From contig NC_092192.1 in NCBI RefSeq assembly GCF_043641665.1, positions 22,049,978 through 22,113,977 of the forward strand: a stretch of DNA of 64,000 bases, in the 5' to 3' direction. Numbering within the stretch: the stretch's first letter is position 1; every line of letters starts with the position of its first letter. The stretch comes from Enoplosus armatus (taxonomy: Eukaryota; Chordata; Actinopteri; Centrarchiformes; Enoplosidae). A program made the position numbers and the translations under genes. This document shows positions 26,081 through 36,556 of the stretch, in pieces. The notes below the pieces were generated by a model. It was given only the letters and a program-made list of their open reading frames with translations, was not told the origin of the DNA and did not search any database.

Positions 26081-27992
26081 ACAAGAGGAGAGGGATGAAT
26101 CTCCTGGAGAATCTGTGAGTCTATTAGTGAGCATGATCCTTGTGGGAGTTTAGTTTTGTGTTTAAAGAGAAAAGAAGCTATTGTGTTACAGTAATAGTCT
26201 ATGCTGTACAGTAGCTGCCATTGAGTCCTGCTTGTAGGAATGGAAATGACTCCCCCACATTAGATCAATTATTTAAATGGCTGAGCTTTGTTCATAGCAG
26301 AGTTATGTATCTAAATTTGTCCCAGTTGCAGGCAGCAGCTTTCCCCAGTTCACTAGACTATACTGTATTTATACTGTAAAACCTGTAGATCTGCTAACAT
26401 GAAGATCTACGCTGACTGAAGATTTAGGTGATACTTGAATCTAAAAAGAAAAAGCAAAAAAGCATTTGGTTTTGATATGAAAGTTCCTACTCTGATCTCT
26501 TTTATGTGAGTAAACATAAAGACACATTGGTTTCATTTGGATAACTGTGCTCTTCTAAAGAAAATGTGTCAAGCCACATGTAACGTAGAAGCTGCTGCAT
26601 CATGCTGTGCCGTCTGCTGTCAGATGTGGCGGTTTACTTTGAGGATGTTCTTCATTCTGTCCTCTTTCTGTGCTAAGATGCCTTTCCAAGTTCACAAACA
26701 ATAAGAACTGTGTTCGTTTTTTTTGTTCATCTCTGCCATTGGAAGCATGTTAGGATGGAAAACTGTTTCAATGAACATATGAGCGTGTGAGTATTGATTT
26801 TAAGATAGTCCTTTCTTTTAAAGGTTGTTAACATAATACATACACCCCTTTTCTGTTATTCTTAACAAGCTTAAGGGCCCAGAATGATGATAGGCCAGCT
26901 TGAAGTCCAAGGGAACCAATGAGCAGCGTGACTGGGCTGCACAGGTGGAAACCACCAATCACGTTGGGGAGAGAAAGAAAAGCACACCACGGGCACTTTG
27001 CCCTTGCCTGGCACGTAACACTGCTCTGGCAGATACAGAGGGAGAGTTTCACTTTCAACATTGCTCACGTTATTGCCTTAAATACACACACACACACACA
27101 CACACACACTCCTCCTCAAACTCTCTTTAAAGAGACAAGAGATCTCAGATCCAAGTTGCCTCGCAAGATTTGACTGACACCGGGTCGGAGCCTCAGATCC
27201 ACCCAGTTGTCAAAGAAGGTAGCCCAGTTAAACCCAAAACAGTCACAAAAGACTTATGTTGCACAACGGAAAATCAGTGGAGTTCCTCTTCAACCCAGCA
27301 TCACTACCCAGATCTGCAATACGCTCAGCTCTTCACAAACTTCTCGCTGCCTACAGGCTGGGCCCCGAGGGTGACATTGTGTAGTAAAAACCTTTCCCCT
27401 TTCCTGTTAAGAGTGTAGTTAAGTACTGATGAGGTTCTTGTGCAGGTAGTATTGGCTTTCACAGCTCACTTTCCAGCTACACTCCCCATTTACCCTCTCC
27501 AATACCAGTAGTGCGCGTTTCCAACTGCCGACCAATGCCTGACAGTGCTCCAGGTGGCATCCCATCTCATTTTATTGTCATCCAAAAAGCAAATTAAGAA
27601 GCAATATAATGATTTCAATACATCTTGTGTTGTGATATTAGTTGGCGTCCTGCTCTAATGAGCGGGTTACTAGTCTTTTATTAATTCCAGTTGCAGGCAG
27701 CATAAGGTTTTACCAGAGACCTGTAAATGTTGTTACAGTTCCCGAATCACTGCTGATCAAATTCAGAGATCGCTTCCTGCCTCTTAAAGCTAAAATCGTC
27801 GGCCAGCCATTCTTCGAAAGCTTTGAAATATGAATTCATTAACTTTTTTCTTTCTTCTTGGTTTTTCTTGTTTTGGATGGAATTGAAGTGTGTTTGGGCA
27901 GTTGTTGACTTCCTGCTTCCTGTTATTTGTCTATTTGTGTTTTATTTCATGTCATCTAATTAGGCTCATTCAATCTATTTTTCCTATATTAT

Positions 27993-28060
27993 ATGAAGCG
28001 CTTTGAATTGCCTCTGTTTCTTAAAGGTGCTATGCAAATAGAGTTGTGCTTTATGCTCTA
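27993..28060 (+). mobile_element. L2-like LINE 3' tail, degenerate
   Basis: atgaagcgctttgaattgcc, then ttaaaggtgctatgcaaata gag. This matches the general shape of fish L2-type tails ending in GCTATACAAATAAAG. No terminal repeats remain. It lies 200 bases upstream of the second Ig2 exon. Confidence 0.45.
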
Positions 28061-28223
28061 TGATGTTAAAATGTTAAAATATATTGTACAATCAAATGGC
28101 ATTTATTGGAAATGTGCACATGTCCATTTATTTAAAAAAGAAATGTTTGGACTCAAATACATGTGGCCACAACGTGACTCAGTGGATAAAGAGAACACAC
28201 TTGACACTGAATAGTTAAATGTT

Positions 28224-28225
<2 letters not shown>

Positions 28226-28260
<35 letters not shown>
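28226..28260 (+). repeat. (TG)17 array forming the acceptor region of the Ig2b exon
   Basis: A pure TG run ends at 28260 and is followed by tcag and the exon at 28265. There is no other pyrimidine tract within 40 bases of the AG. The repeat therefore occupies the place where U2AF normally binds. In RNA it is a (UG)n stretch, a known target of TDP-43 and CELF proteins. Confidence 0.95.
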
Positions 28261-28261
<1 letters not shown>

Positions 28262-28264
28262 CAG

Positions 28265-28382
28265 GTGTCTGATGGGAGTTTGACGGTGCTATCCATCACC
28301 CGGGAGGATCGCGGGGCCTACACGTGTCGAGCCTTCAGTCCACAGGGGGAGGCCATTCACACCACACGGCTGCTAGTACAAG
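28265..28382 (+). CDS. igsf9b: igsf9b exon: second half of Ig2
   Basis: It starts directly after ttcag at 28260-28264 and ends before gtaggt at 28383. It reads VSDGSLTVLSITRED, then RGAYTCRAFSPQGEA with the second Ig2 cysteine, then HTTRLLVQ plus one base. The usual pyrimidine tract is replaced by a (TG)n microsatellite that runs to within four bases of the AG (see the separate entry). The coding text is almost identical to the mammalian protein, so the exon itself is not in doubt. Confidence 0.95.
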
Positions 28383-30729
28383 GTAGGTGCATGTGTTGCT
28401 GCGTCCTTAGAACTGCAACATGGAGCTGAACATGCTCTTATGGCATAAACGTCTTTTGGTAAAGAAATGACAACATCTGACTGAAAGTTTTCTATAATAC
28501 CCATCTTCCCAGGTGTTTCCATCCTGAGGCTGCATGAAATGTAACTGGCTTCACACTAATCGACACTGTAAAGATTACATTTTCCTGGCGGACTTGTTTA
28601 TGAGATATAGGTTTTGTTTGCTTTAAATCGACACGACCGATTTAAGTAGCTGTGGCAGCTGCCGCGGTTCATTGTGCGTTCAGGTACAGCGCTTAACACA
28701 TTTATTAGACCACCTGTCATAAAAATGAGAAAACACAAATATTTTAGAAATCTGTCAAAAACTTGTTTCAAACTAAAAATTGTATTGTTATTTATTAGGC
28801 AAATAACAAACTGGAACAACTAAGTAGTCCTTATTCACATATATTAAACAAAAATCTTAATATTCTGTATGACCTCCTTTGGCCCTGATAACAGCTTGCA
28901 TTCTTTGCAACCACAAAACAAATGTTTCTGTTCAGGAACGCAAGTAAATAACTGTAACTGCCTTTTTGTAAAACAGTAAATTTGAGAATTCATGGATAAC
29001 AACAATAATTCTATTTTAGCATTAAAGATATCATTTTGATTAAAGAGCTTGGCTTGCACATACTGGTGGATTAACCATTACAGAAACATCAAATATTTTG
29101 GTCATCAGCAATACTGTTCATTTAGGGCAGCGGTGGCAAACACCTTACACTGGGTGGGGGTCTGATACATTTGTTAAGCACTGGATATACAGATTATAAA
29201 TGAAATACAGCAACTCTCTTTTTTGGTGGGTATGAATGTGATACTAAGGAGTAGTGCTTTGAGAGGTAAATTCATATTTTTGTGGAATAGCGCTGTTCTG
29301 CATGTTTAAGACATTTTTATTTGGTTCTTGTCTTTAATGTGATTTTAACTTTAGATTAATTATGAACATGATACACTGTCTTTGTTCTTTTTTCGTTCTT
29401 ATGAGCATACTTTTTACATTTTTGTTCGTGCTGACGGTGCTTTTCAGCATTCAGAAATGGAGCAACTTGTAAAATGACTTTTTAGAGGTGAATTTTTATC
29501 AGCTGCGGGGCATTATGACAAGAGGCCCTGCACACCTATTTGTGATTTTTTTTTTTTTTCTCTGAAAAATGATCCGTGTAACAAAATGATGCATTTCCCT
29601 CACCAAACCATCAGTCTGCTCCTCTATCAGCTGTCAACCAAGTCACACACTGAAACTAAGCACATGCCAAACTGAGCCTAATTGATGAGAGCTTGATAAA
29701 CATTCCCACCACCTTATTAAAATCATTCAATCGTTCAATCATTACGCTTCCAATTTGTGCCGTTTAAAATAAGGACATTGCTCGGAAGGCCGCCTGTAGC
29801 GCGTGCACCGCATCTGATAAAAGTCCCGTCGCCTTTGATAGCTGAAGTAGGATAAATACAATCTTGTGGTTACGTGGAAGGAATGCGGTATCGGGAGGCG
29901 GAGTTTGGACAGGCCAATTGTATCAGCTACTCTCATCACCTTTTAACATGCAGCAGGCAGCCGGGAGGAGAGTCCAAGGTGGCTTTGCTGAGGAAAACTG
30001 TTCCGGAGGTGCAGAGTCGCGAGACAAATGCACAGCCCTCCACATGAGATAAAATACAGAATGCCAAATATAACTTCAGGGCAGACTATGTCTATTCTTG
30101 AGTTGAATTTACATTTAAATGATGCTAAGCAAATTTACAAGACAATGGCGTTTGCATTTAGGCTACTACAGTTACTTGTAGAGTGGAAAGTATTTCCATT
30201 ATTACTGTCTGTTTGCAGTCAGTTCGGTGTATCTAAGTATATGTTGTGCAACATAATGACAATTGCTGCAAGTGCTGTTGGAGAGAGCAGAGAAGCTAAG
30301 GATAGAGTGGAAGATAGAGAGTGGTTTGAAAATAGAAAACAATTATTTCTATAATCAAGAAAGATGTGGCAGATTTCTGGGTTTATTATCCAGTAGAAAT
30401 GTCAATAAAGTACATGGCAAGCTACAAGACCGGTACACCAGCGACGACATAGAACTTGATCTATATTGATCCACAACAACAGAAACCACGTGAACCCCCA
30501 AACCCATCTTGCTCTCTCTTTTTTTTGTTGTAAACTACAAAATATGATATGCTAGCGGCTCTGTGGCTGCACGTGATGTTTAGCAGATATAATGTTTACG
30601 CCAGGTTCCATAGGTACACCTTCTGTCTTGTTTAATACATGCAGAAATAGAAATGTAAAGACTTACAACTCCAAAGCTGTCTCAGTTACACCTAGTTCCT
30701 TGGTTAATAAATGTTGATATAGGAATTTA

Positions 30730-31115
30730 GCAAGGCTAAGAGTCTACCGCCATGCCAGCGGCGAGACCGAGCGAAATGCTAACATCAGCTAAGTCGTATG
30801 GTCACAGTGACAATGTCAATATGCTGATGTTTAGATAAACCAAAGTGCTGGACAAATTAAATTGACCTGCTGATGGCACTAGATGAAAATTTAAGATATC
30901 ACCAAAGTTATTACAATTCATCGTGAGGGAAACCTGAAAACTTCATGGCAATCCCATCCGATAGTTGTCAAGATGTTTACTCAAAATATCAACCTCATGA
31001 TGATTCCTACTGATCACCGTAATCAGTAGGGTTCATCCTCTGGGGACCACGAAGGTCAAATGCAAAATGTCACGCCAATCCGGCCAATAGTTGTTGAGGT
31101 ATTTCAGTCACTTGA
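30730..31115 (-). repeat. Family A dispersed repeat, longest minus copy
   Basis: On the plus strand the order is a gctaagagtctaccgccatg edge, then gaaatgctaacatcagctaa, then gtgacaatgtcaatatgctg atg, then ccaaagtgctgg, then acttcatggcaatcccatcc and ccaatagttgttgaggtatt tcagtc. This is the reverse complement of the block order in the copies at 790-1118 and 32445-32640. It joins both halves of the family. Confidence 0.7.
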
Positions 31116-32179
31116 GCCCCGAGTCACGCCTCTGGCATGTCTAACTACACAGTAATTAGTAGAAAGTGAAACCGTAAACTGCATAAATTCAAAGTGTGTC
31201 AAAGCTAAGTGTATCTGCTCCCCTGCTGGTGTAAAACAGTCACAACCTTCACGACGTCAGCTAGCTGATCCCTCCAGCGCGTCGTGCTATCACGTCCATG
31301 TGAACACAACAGGCTGAGCAGAATTTAAATAGTGCATGATGCAGTAGTGTGTTTAGTAGTGGGACTAGACTACGCTGAAATTAGTTTGGGGACGACACAC
31401 AGCTGCATTTTACAACAGGAACATTTAAGACTTGATGGGGCTTGACAATTGCATTCATACATTTGAGCAGTTTATTATTTATAGAGGCCCACAGAGAAAA
31501 AAGAATTAGAGGACGGGAGAGCTCTGTGCCTCCCAGCTCTAAATGGAAATGTCAGCTTCTGTAACTAAAACGATCTGTCTGTATCAGTCCACGCTTCACC
31601 ACAAAATCAAGACACGTTTAGCAAATGAGTCATTTACTGCCAAAGATGCGCCACGTCATGCACACATCAGTGCTCAAAGTCTCTTGTGGTTTTTCCCCCG
31701 AAATGGAAAGTAAACACTCAAATGTGTGTCTTTGCAGCAACCTTAGATTTGACACGCCTCACCAAAGACAATAAATGATAAAGCAGCAAACATGGCATTC
31801 CAGGTCACCTAATTTAAAGACTGCTGCCCGAGACGAACACGGCAGAGCGGTCATGGCCTCATCTGAAGTAAGGGAATTGAGGCTCGATCTCTAACTGAAA
31901 CGTTTTCACCAGATTGATTCCCATCATTCGCGTGGAAATTCAACAAAGTAGCAAAGACATCTCACAAGAAATGTGCCTGGAATAAGTTAGATACCAGAAA
32001 AAGGACTAAGCAGGACCGGATTATGAGACCTAAAGCTAGCTGACATCCATATAATGCACTGACAAACCAGAGAATTACACTGAATGACTACATTATATGA
32101 TCAAATCCAAGTCCCCCTCCTGTCAAAACTGCTTTTCTTACTGTGCCTTGACAGTGATGTTTGCGCTTCACTCTACGGA

Positions 32180-32265
32180 ATGGTGTATGTCTGGAAGCCA
32201 ATCATGGTCCAGTATGTACCTTTCACACGTGTGATGTGGAAACTCAAAGCCTCCACTGAGAATGG
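32180..32265 (+). repeat. Dispersed repeat family D, copy 1
   Basis: ggaagccaatcatggtccag tatg, then acacgtgtgatgtggaaact caaagcctcc. The same text recurs at 57212-57292 with a few differences (ggaagccaatcgtggtccag tatg, aagtgtgatttggagactgg aaacc). I do not know the class. Confidence 0.6.
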
Positions 32266-32444
32266 TCTTTTCAGTGAAGTAGGAGGCAGTGTCCAGCTGG
32301 AAAAAAACCATTTATATATTCATGAATTCTGGATTTTATCAATGAGAGAGAAAGATGTGTTTGAACAAAGTAATAGTAACCATACGAGACATAAATTCTG
32401 TTTCAAAGCAGAACACGTTTGTATGCCTTGTAACTTTGCTGGCA

Positions 32445-32640
32445 GTGTGACTCCATGGATAGCACTGGTCGGTAGGCCAGTTGGTCCACCACTTTGGTCC
32501 AGACTGAAATATCTCAGCATCTGTTTGTGGACTGGCACGACAGACGTCCATGTTCCCCAGTCGATGAATCTTACTGACTTTGGTGATCCTCTGATTTTTC
32601 AACTACCGTCACTAGCAGTTCAAATTTTACATTTATCCTG
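32445..32640 (+). repeat. Family A dispersed repeat, plus copy
   Basis: ggtcggtaggccagttggtc, then caccactttggtccagactg aaatatctcagc, then tcgatgaatcttactgactt tggtgatcctctg. It lies 1.3 kb from the minus copy, giving an inverted pair. Confidence 0.65.
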
Positions 32641-33456
32641 TGAAATACCTCAAAGTCTACCAGACCAGAGTTTTGTACAGACATACATGGCCCTAGATGA
32701 TATATGTTGAGGTTGACGTTGGCGGCAGTAATGACTCAACTTAGCTATAGCTGGCTATTCTGTTGCTATTTTGATTATTTTGATTCAGTGGGACACTACA
32801 AACCTCCTCTGAAACGCTTCTGTGCATAAATAGATAGGACTACTGCGAGTCACTTTGCAAAAGGAAAGACTAATACACACCAGCTTATTAGCTTGGTGTG
32901 AACGTTTCCCCCTGACCTTAATCCTAAGCATAAAGATGATTTTTGTCAGCTTGCTTTCATCAAATCAGTGCTATATAAAAGCGTTTCTGGGGTTCACGTG
33001 TTGGTTGGTCACTTGCTTTCGTTCATCAGAGAACAGACAGTGAACATGTTCACAGAGATCACACATTTCCTTTTGGGACTGAGGACAAAGCCAGGGCTGA
33101 GACAGAGCCGTTGTTTGACCCGTCCTGTATAATTTACGGGAGAGACGGATTAATAGAGGTCCTCCTGGAAAGCCACTGAGCTGCAGATCAGCTAAGAGAC
33201 TACAGTGCCAACAAATCTCCAGCACTCAGCTGGTTCCAAATAGGGCGGGTTGGCACACACTCACACACACACACACACACACACCCACTCAAACACCAAC
33301 AACACCGTCATCCAGCACCAGGCCTAGTCCTGGTTGTCCTGCTAAGGGGCTGGCAGATGGAAATACTCTGCCTGTTAAAGGATCAGGCTGTAGGCTACAG
33401 ATCAGAACTAACATATGGGACGAGCAGTTTACAGTTGCAACACTGGCTCAACTCAG

Positions 33457-33458
<2 letters not shown>

Positions 33459-33502
<44 letters not shown>
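33459..33502 (+). repeat. (GT)n microsatellite
   Basis: A GT run of about 22 units. A second run lies at 33579-33622 and a CA run at 33262-33284. Confidence 0.95.
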
Positions 33503-33507
<5 letters not shown>

Positions 33508-33576
33508 GGTGCATTAATTCAGGTCTATACGTGTGGACCAAAAGTTCTGAACAACTTGGAAGAAATATGAGGATAA

Positions 33577-33578
<2 letters not shown>

Positions 33579-33615
<37 letters not shown>

Positions 33616-33622
33616 CGTGCGT
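33579..33622 (+). repeat. (GT)n microsatellite with GCGT units
   Basis: A GT run grading into gcgtgcgtgcgt at its 3' end. It lies directly beside the SINE 3' end. Confidence 0.95.
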
Positions 33623-33704
33623 CCTCATTACAGCTGAATTGCATCAATTACAAAAACTCAGAGAAAATCGGCCAGATTTGTTTTCTTGAAAATATAAACA
33701 TATT

Positions 33705-33892
33705 GTTTGCTTTAGATTTTTTTGGGCATGGTATGCCTATTTTATCAGGTCAATGGTAAAGAGTTGACAGGAAATGAAGGGAGAGAGAGATAGGAAATAA
33801 CATGCCACAAAGAACCCCCCGCTGGACTTGAACCAGACCGGGGACATTGTGGTTCGTTGTGGTCAGCATCTCAACCCCTATGCCACCAAAAA
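33705..33892 (-). mobile_element. tRNA-derived SINE
   Basis: Read on the minus strand, tggcataggggttgagatgc looks like a pol III A box. About 35 bases later gtctggttcaagtccagc is a clear B box (GGTTCAAGTCC). The body continues with ttctttgtggcatgttattt, tatctctctctccc, ttcatttcctgtcaactctt and a tail ending in gcccaaaaaaa. This is the layout of teleost tRNA-derived SINEs. I cannot name the family with certainty, and the exact ends are approximate. Confidence 0.65.
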
Positions 33893-33939
33893 ATCATTCG
33901 ATGTTATTTGGTGTTGGCATGTGCACTGTAACAGTCATT

Positions 33940-34803
33940 GGGCCTCATGCAAGAAGCACTGATGCGAATAGATTCGTTCTTAAATGGCAGTGATTTAAGA
34001 CAACTTATGGCAGAATGAGGGGCACATCCTCCCCACTGTACAACCATCCATTTCTGTCATGCCCCTTTGACCACCTCCAGTCTAAGTGATGGACAGCTCT
34101 GTTTTAGCAGGATGTTTTTAGTATCTAACTTCTTGTCAAACCAATCCCTCTTCATTTCTTTCACAGCACAGTGCTGTTCTGATGTTGTTGGCAGCATGGC
34201 AGTCTTAATATTTTGTCATTTTTCCAGGTCTATTAATACTCAATTTGTTACGTTTTCCTTGACTGATTTCCGACAGGAGGACTTGAAGCCCAGCAGTGTG
34301 AAGTTCCTATTTTTACTCTCGGATTTTTGTGAATGAAATCTGCCCACAAATGGAGCAGAACAAACTTATAAAAGTTATACAATAATTGTACCTGCTCAGA
34401 AAGAGGTGGTGTTCATCAAGCTGAAACAAGCAATTTATGACAAGGTTTAAGCAGTCAAGAGTGTTTAGACTCCATTTACACTTTGTGCATCCTTGGCGGA
34501 TCAGATAGCTTTTCCATCTTAAAAAAAGCATAGTGTAAATGCATCCAAGAAGCATTCAGAAAATCACGACGGATTGCAGTCCGATTTGTTATCTGACCAA
34601 CAGAGACGCATATATGTGGAAATGAAAGTGTCTTAAATCTCATCTGGATTTTATCCGGACACAAGACACTTGAAATGACAAGTGTAAATGAGCCTTAGCG
34701 AATCTGACTTGGAACATTCGCATGAACAAACTTCACAAAGAGCAAGAGAAGAAGACAAGAGAAGTTTAGGATAAGAACATGAGAATGTTCTTGCATGAGG
34801 CCC
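33940..34803. mobile_element. MITE-like element with 16-17 bp terminal inverted repeats
   Basis: The left end gggcctcatgcaagaa (33940-33955) is the exact reverse complement of the right end ttcttgcatgaggccc (34788-34803). The flanks cagtcatt and cagtgtgt agree at five of eight bases, fitting a decayed 8-bp target duplication of the hAT type. The 864-bp interior has no transposase reading frame, so it would be non-autonomous. Confidence 0.6.
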
Positions 34804-34899
34804 AGTGTGTCACCGTGTCACCGAGTGCACGTTGTCCCATGAAAAAGCTCCCTTTCCCTCTTTCACTTACTGGTCTTAGTTTTTCCTCCGCTGACTGCA

Positions 34900-35245
34900 T
34901 CTTCAGCTGCTCCTGGAGCAGCTAGGTTTAAGTGCTGACTCCTCAGCCTTGAACTCGGAGGGCACCTCAGCCATTATTTAATTTTGATCAGTCTCTTTAT
35001 CACCAATTATCTCCTCAGCCTGGGTGATTAGGTTCTGGTGGCACACCTCCTCCGTCTTGACCCTTGCTGCTAGTCTTTGAGCCTCTTCATTCTTTTTTTT
35101 TAACCCTCAGTAGCCTCTTTATACTCGTCCAGTCAGTTGTGGAGCTCAGAGAACGATGTGGTCCATCGATACTCGCTCCCTCTTCTGCAGAGTTACACTG
35201 AGATTAGCTTGGGGCCATCTTCTTGCCCGTGGCCACTTCTCCTGT
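34900..35245 (-). pseudogene. Coding-like relic on the minus strand, unidentified
   Basis: On the minus strand one frame gives MTGEVATGKKMAPS and then a stop. After frameshifts come SELHN, LDEYKEATEG, and then EEAQRLAARVKTEEVCHQN with LITQAEEIIGDKETDQN. The charged, heptad-like texture suggests a coiled-coil protein fragment or a LINE ORF1 remnant, broken in several places. I do not recognise the source. Confidence 0.25.
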
Positions 35246-36414
35246 CATGTAGAAAATTAGATATTTAGTTTGAAAGAATTAAATCCGCACATTAGAAAGT
35301 CTTTGTCTTGTCATGCATGTGATGGCTGCAGAACCTCCAATGAGATCTTTCACACACGATGGCCCGGTCTTGCTAAGCAGTGCTTATGTGTAGTATATCC
35401 TATTTTGGGTGGTATTGCCACATACACTCACACGCTGGAGTGTTAAGTGGCGCTCTCATATAAATCCAACCACCTAGTGTGTGGTAAGTAGCTGAAAGTA
35501 GATGAAGGTAGAATAGACAGTTTTTAGCTTCCAGACCAAACTCAGCATGGTTATGGATATAGTTGTGGTCATTGCTAGGAAATGACTATGAATCAAGTAT
35601 CATGGTATAAATAAATCCATGTGTGCAAGGAGGATGATCCATCTGGCACAGCCAGGATCACTCAATAAATTCTCATAATCCTTTACTGAGTGCAAAATAA
35701 GTATGTGATATGGCTCTGGGGTGCGCCTTAAAGAATTCAGAGTGGGTGCACCGGCTTTAATCCCTGTGTGTCTACACAGTATGTGTCCATGGCCATAAAT
35801 ACCCCATGTGACCCTTGCCCAGTGTGTTAACTAATTTGTGTGTTGTGCCTGTAGAGGGTGTGACGTAGTTGAGTGGGAAGCTCCCACTGAGAGAGTTAAT
35901 ACCTCTGGGATGTAAATGTCACGCTGACCCTCGTTTCCCATGTGGACAGTAGGGTAGTGTAGGTTCACTCAGATTATATGTCTTGTGTTTTTACATAGTT
36001 ATGGTTTATTGACAAAGTGCCCTAAGGTGGACAGACGTACTTTTATTCCTGTGAAGTATATCTGAAGTATATGTATCTTTGGTATAGAGCCTGGCATTTC
36101 TATTTCTAGCCATTGCTAGGGTGACCCCCTTTGAAAATCTTATTTTCCCTGTTTCTTGTAATCAGAAAAAGACAACATATCCCTTAATAAGGCTGTCGCA
36201 GTTTTCAAAATGTCGAAAGATCACAAGTTCGGGTGAATTCAAACTGACACGTAATTCTTTTTCCCTTATTGTTCCATCGCAGCATGTTTGACGGGAATTC
36301 CTCTCAATCCCTTCGTGGCGAAAAGACATTTGGCATCATGCATTTCTAATGAGGCAAAAGCGTACCTGCTAAGTACATGTTTTTCACGGCTGTTTCTGTG
36401 TTTTTCTCCTCGAG

Positions 36415-36556
36415 GCCCTCCGTTCATTGTGTCACCACCAGAGAACATTACAGTGAACATCTCACAGGACGCCTTCTTCACCTGCCAGGCGGAGGCCTAC
36501 CCTCGAAACCTGACCTACACCTGGTTCTGGGAGGAGGACAACGTCTTCTTCAAGAA
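36415..36556 (+). CDS. igsf9b: igsf9b exon: first half of Ig3
   Basis: The acceptor is ctcctcgag (36406-36414) and the donor gtaaag at 36557. It reads GPPFIVSPPENITVNISQD, then AFFTCQAEAYP with the first Ig3 cysteine, then NLTYTWFWEEDNVFFK. NIT, NIS and NLT are three N-glycosylation sequons in this half domain. The final two bases aa pair with t of the next exon to give asparagine. The IGSF9B-specific wording of this exon is the best argument for the paralogue assignment. Confidence 0.95.

Larger units (their letters stand above)
25074..28264 (+). other. Intron splitting Ig2, 3.2 kb
   Basis: It holds a minus-strand family C repeat (25690-25905), GA at 26059-26080, CA at 27084-27109, an L2-like tail at about 27993-28060 and the (TG)n array that abuts the acceptor. 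No host coding sequence was seen. Confidence 0.8.
28383..36414 (+). other. Intron between Ig2 and Ig3, 8.0 kb
   Basis: It holds a family A minus copy (30730-31115), a family D copy (32180-32265), a family A plus copy (32445-32640), CA at 33262-33284, GT at 33459-33502 and 33579-33622, a minus-strand SINE (about 33705-33892), a MITE-like element (33940-34803), and a coding-like relic on the minus strand (34900-35245). The stretch 28400-30700 shows nothing I recognise beyond AT-rich sequence. Confidence 0.8.

Noticed and set aside
32084..32710. A 208-codon open frame on the plus strand
   Set aside because: It runs through family D and family A repeats and its text is just translated repeat; no domain or homologue is recognisable and the same DNA occurs elsewhere in other frames.
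33940..34803. Two terminal repeats read as a CRISPR-like or phage attachment structure
   Set aside because: The genome is vertebrate and the repeats are a single inverted pair typical of DNA transposons.
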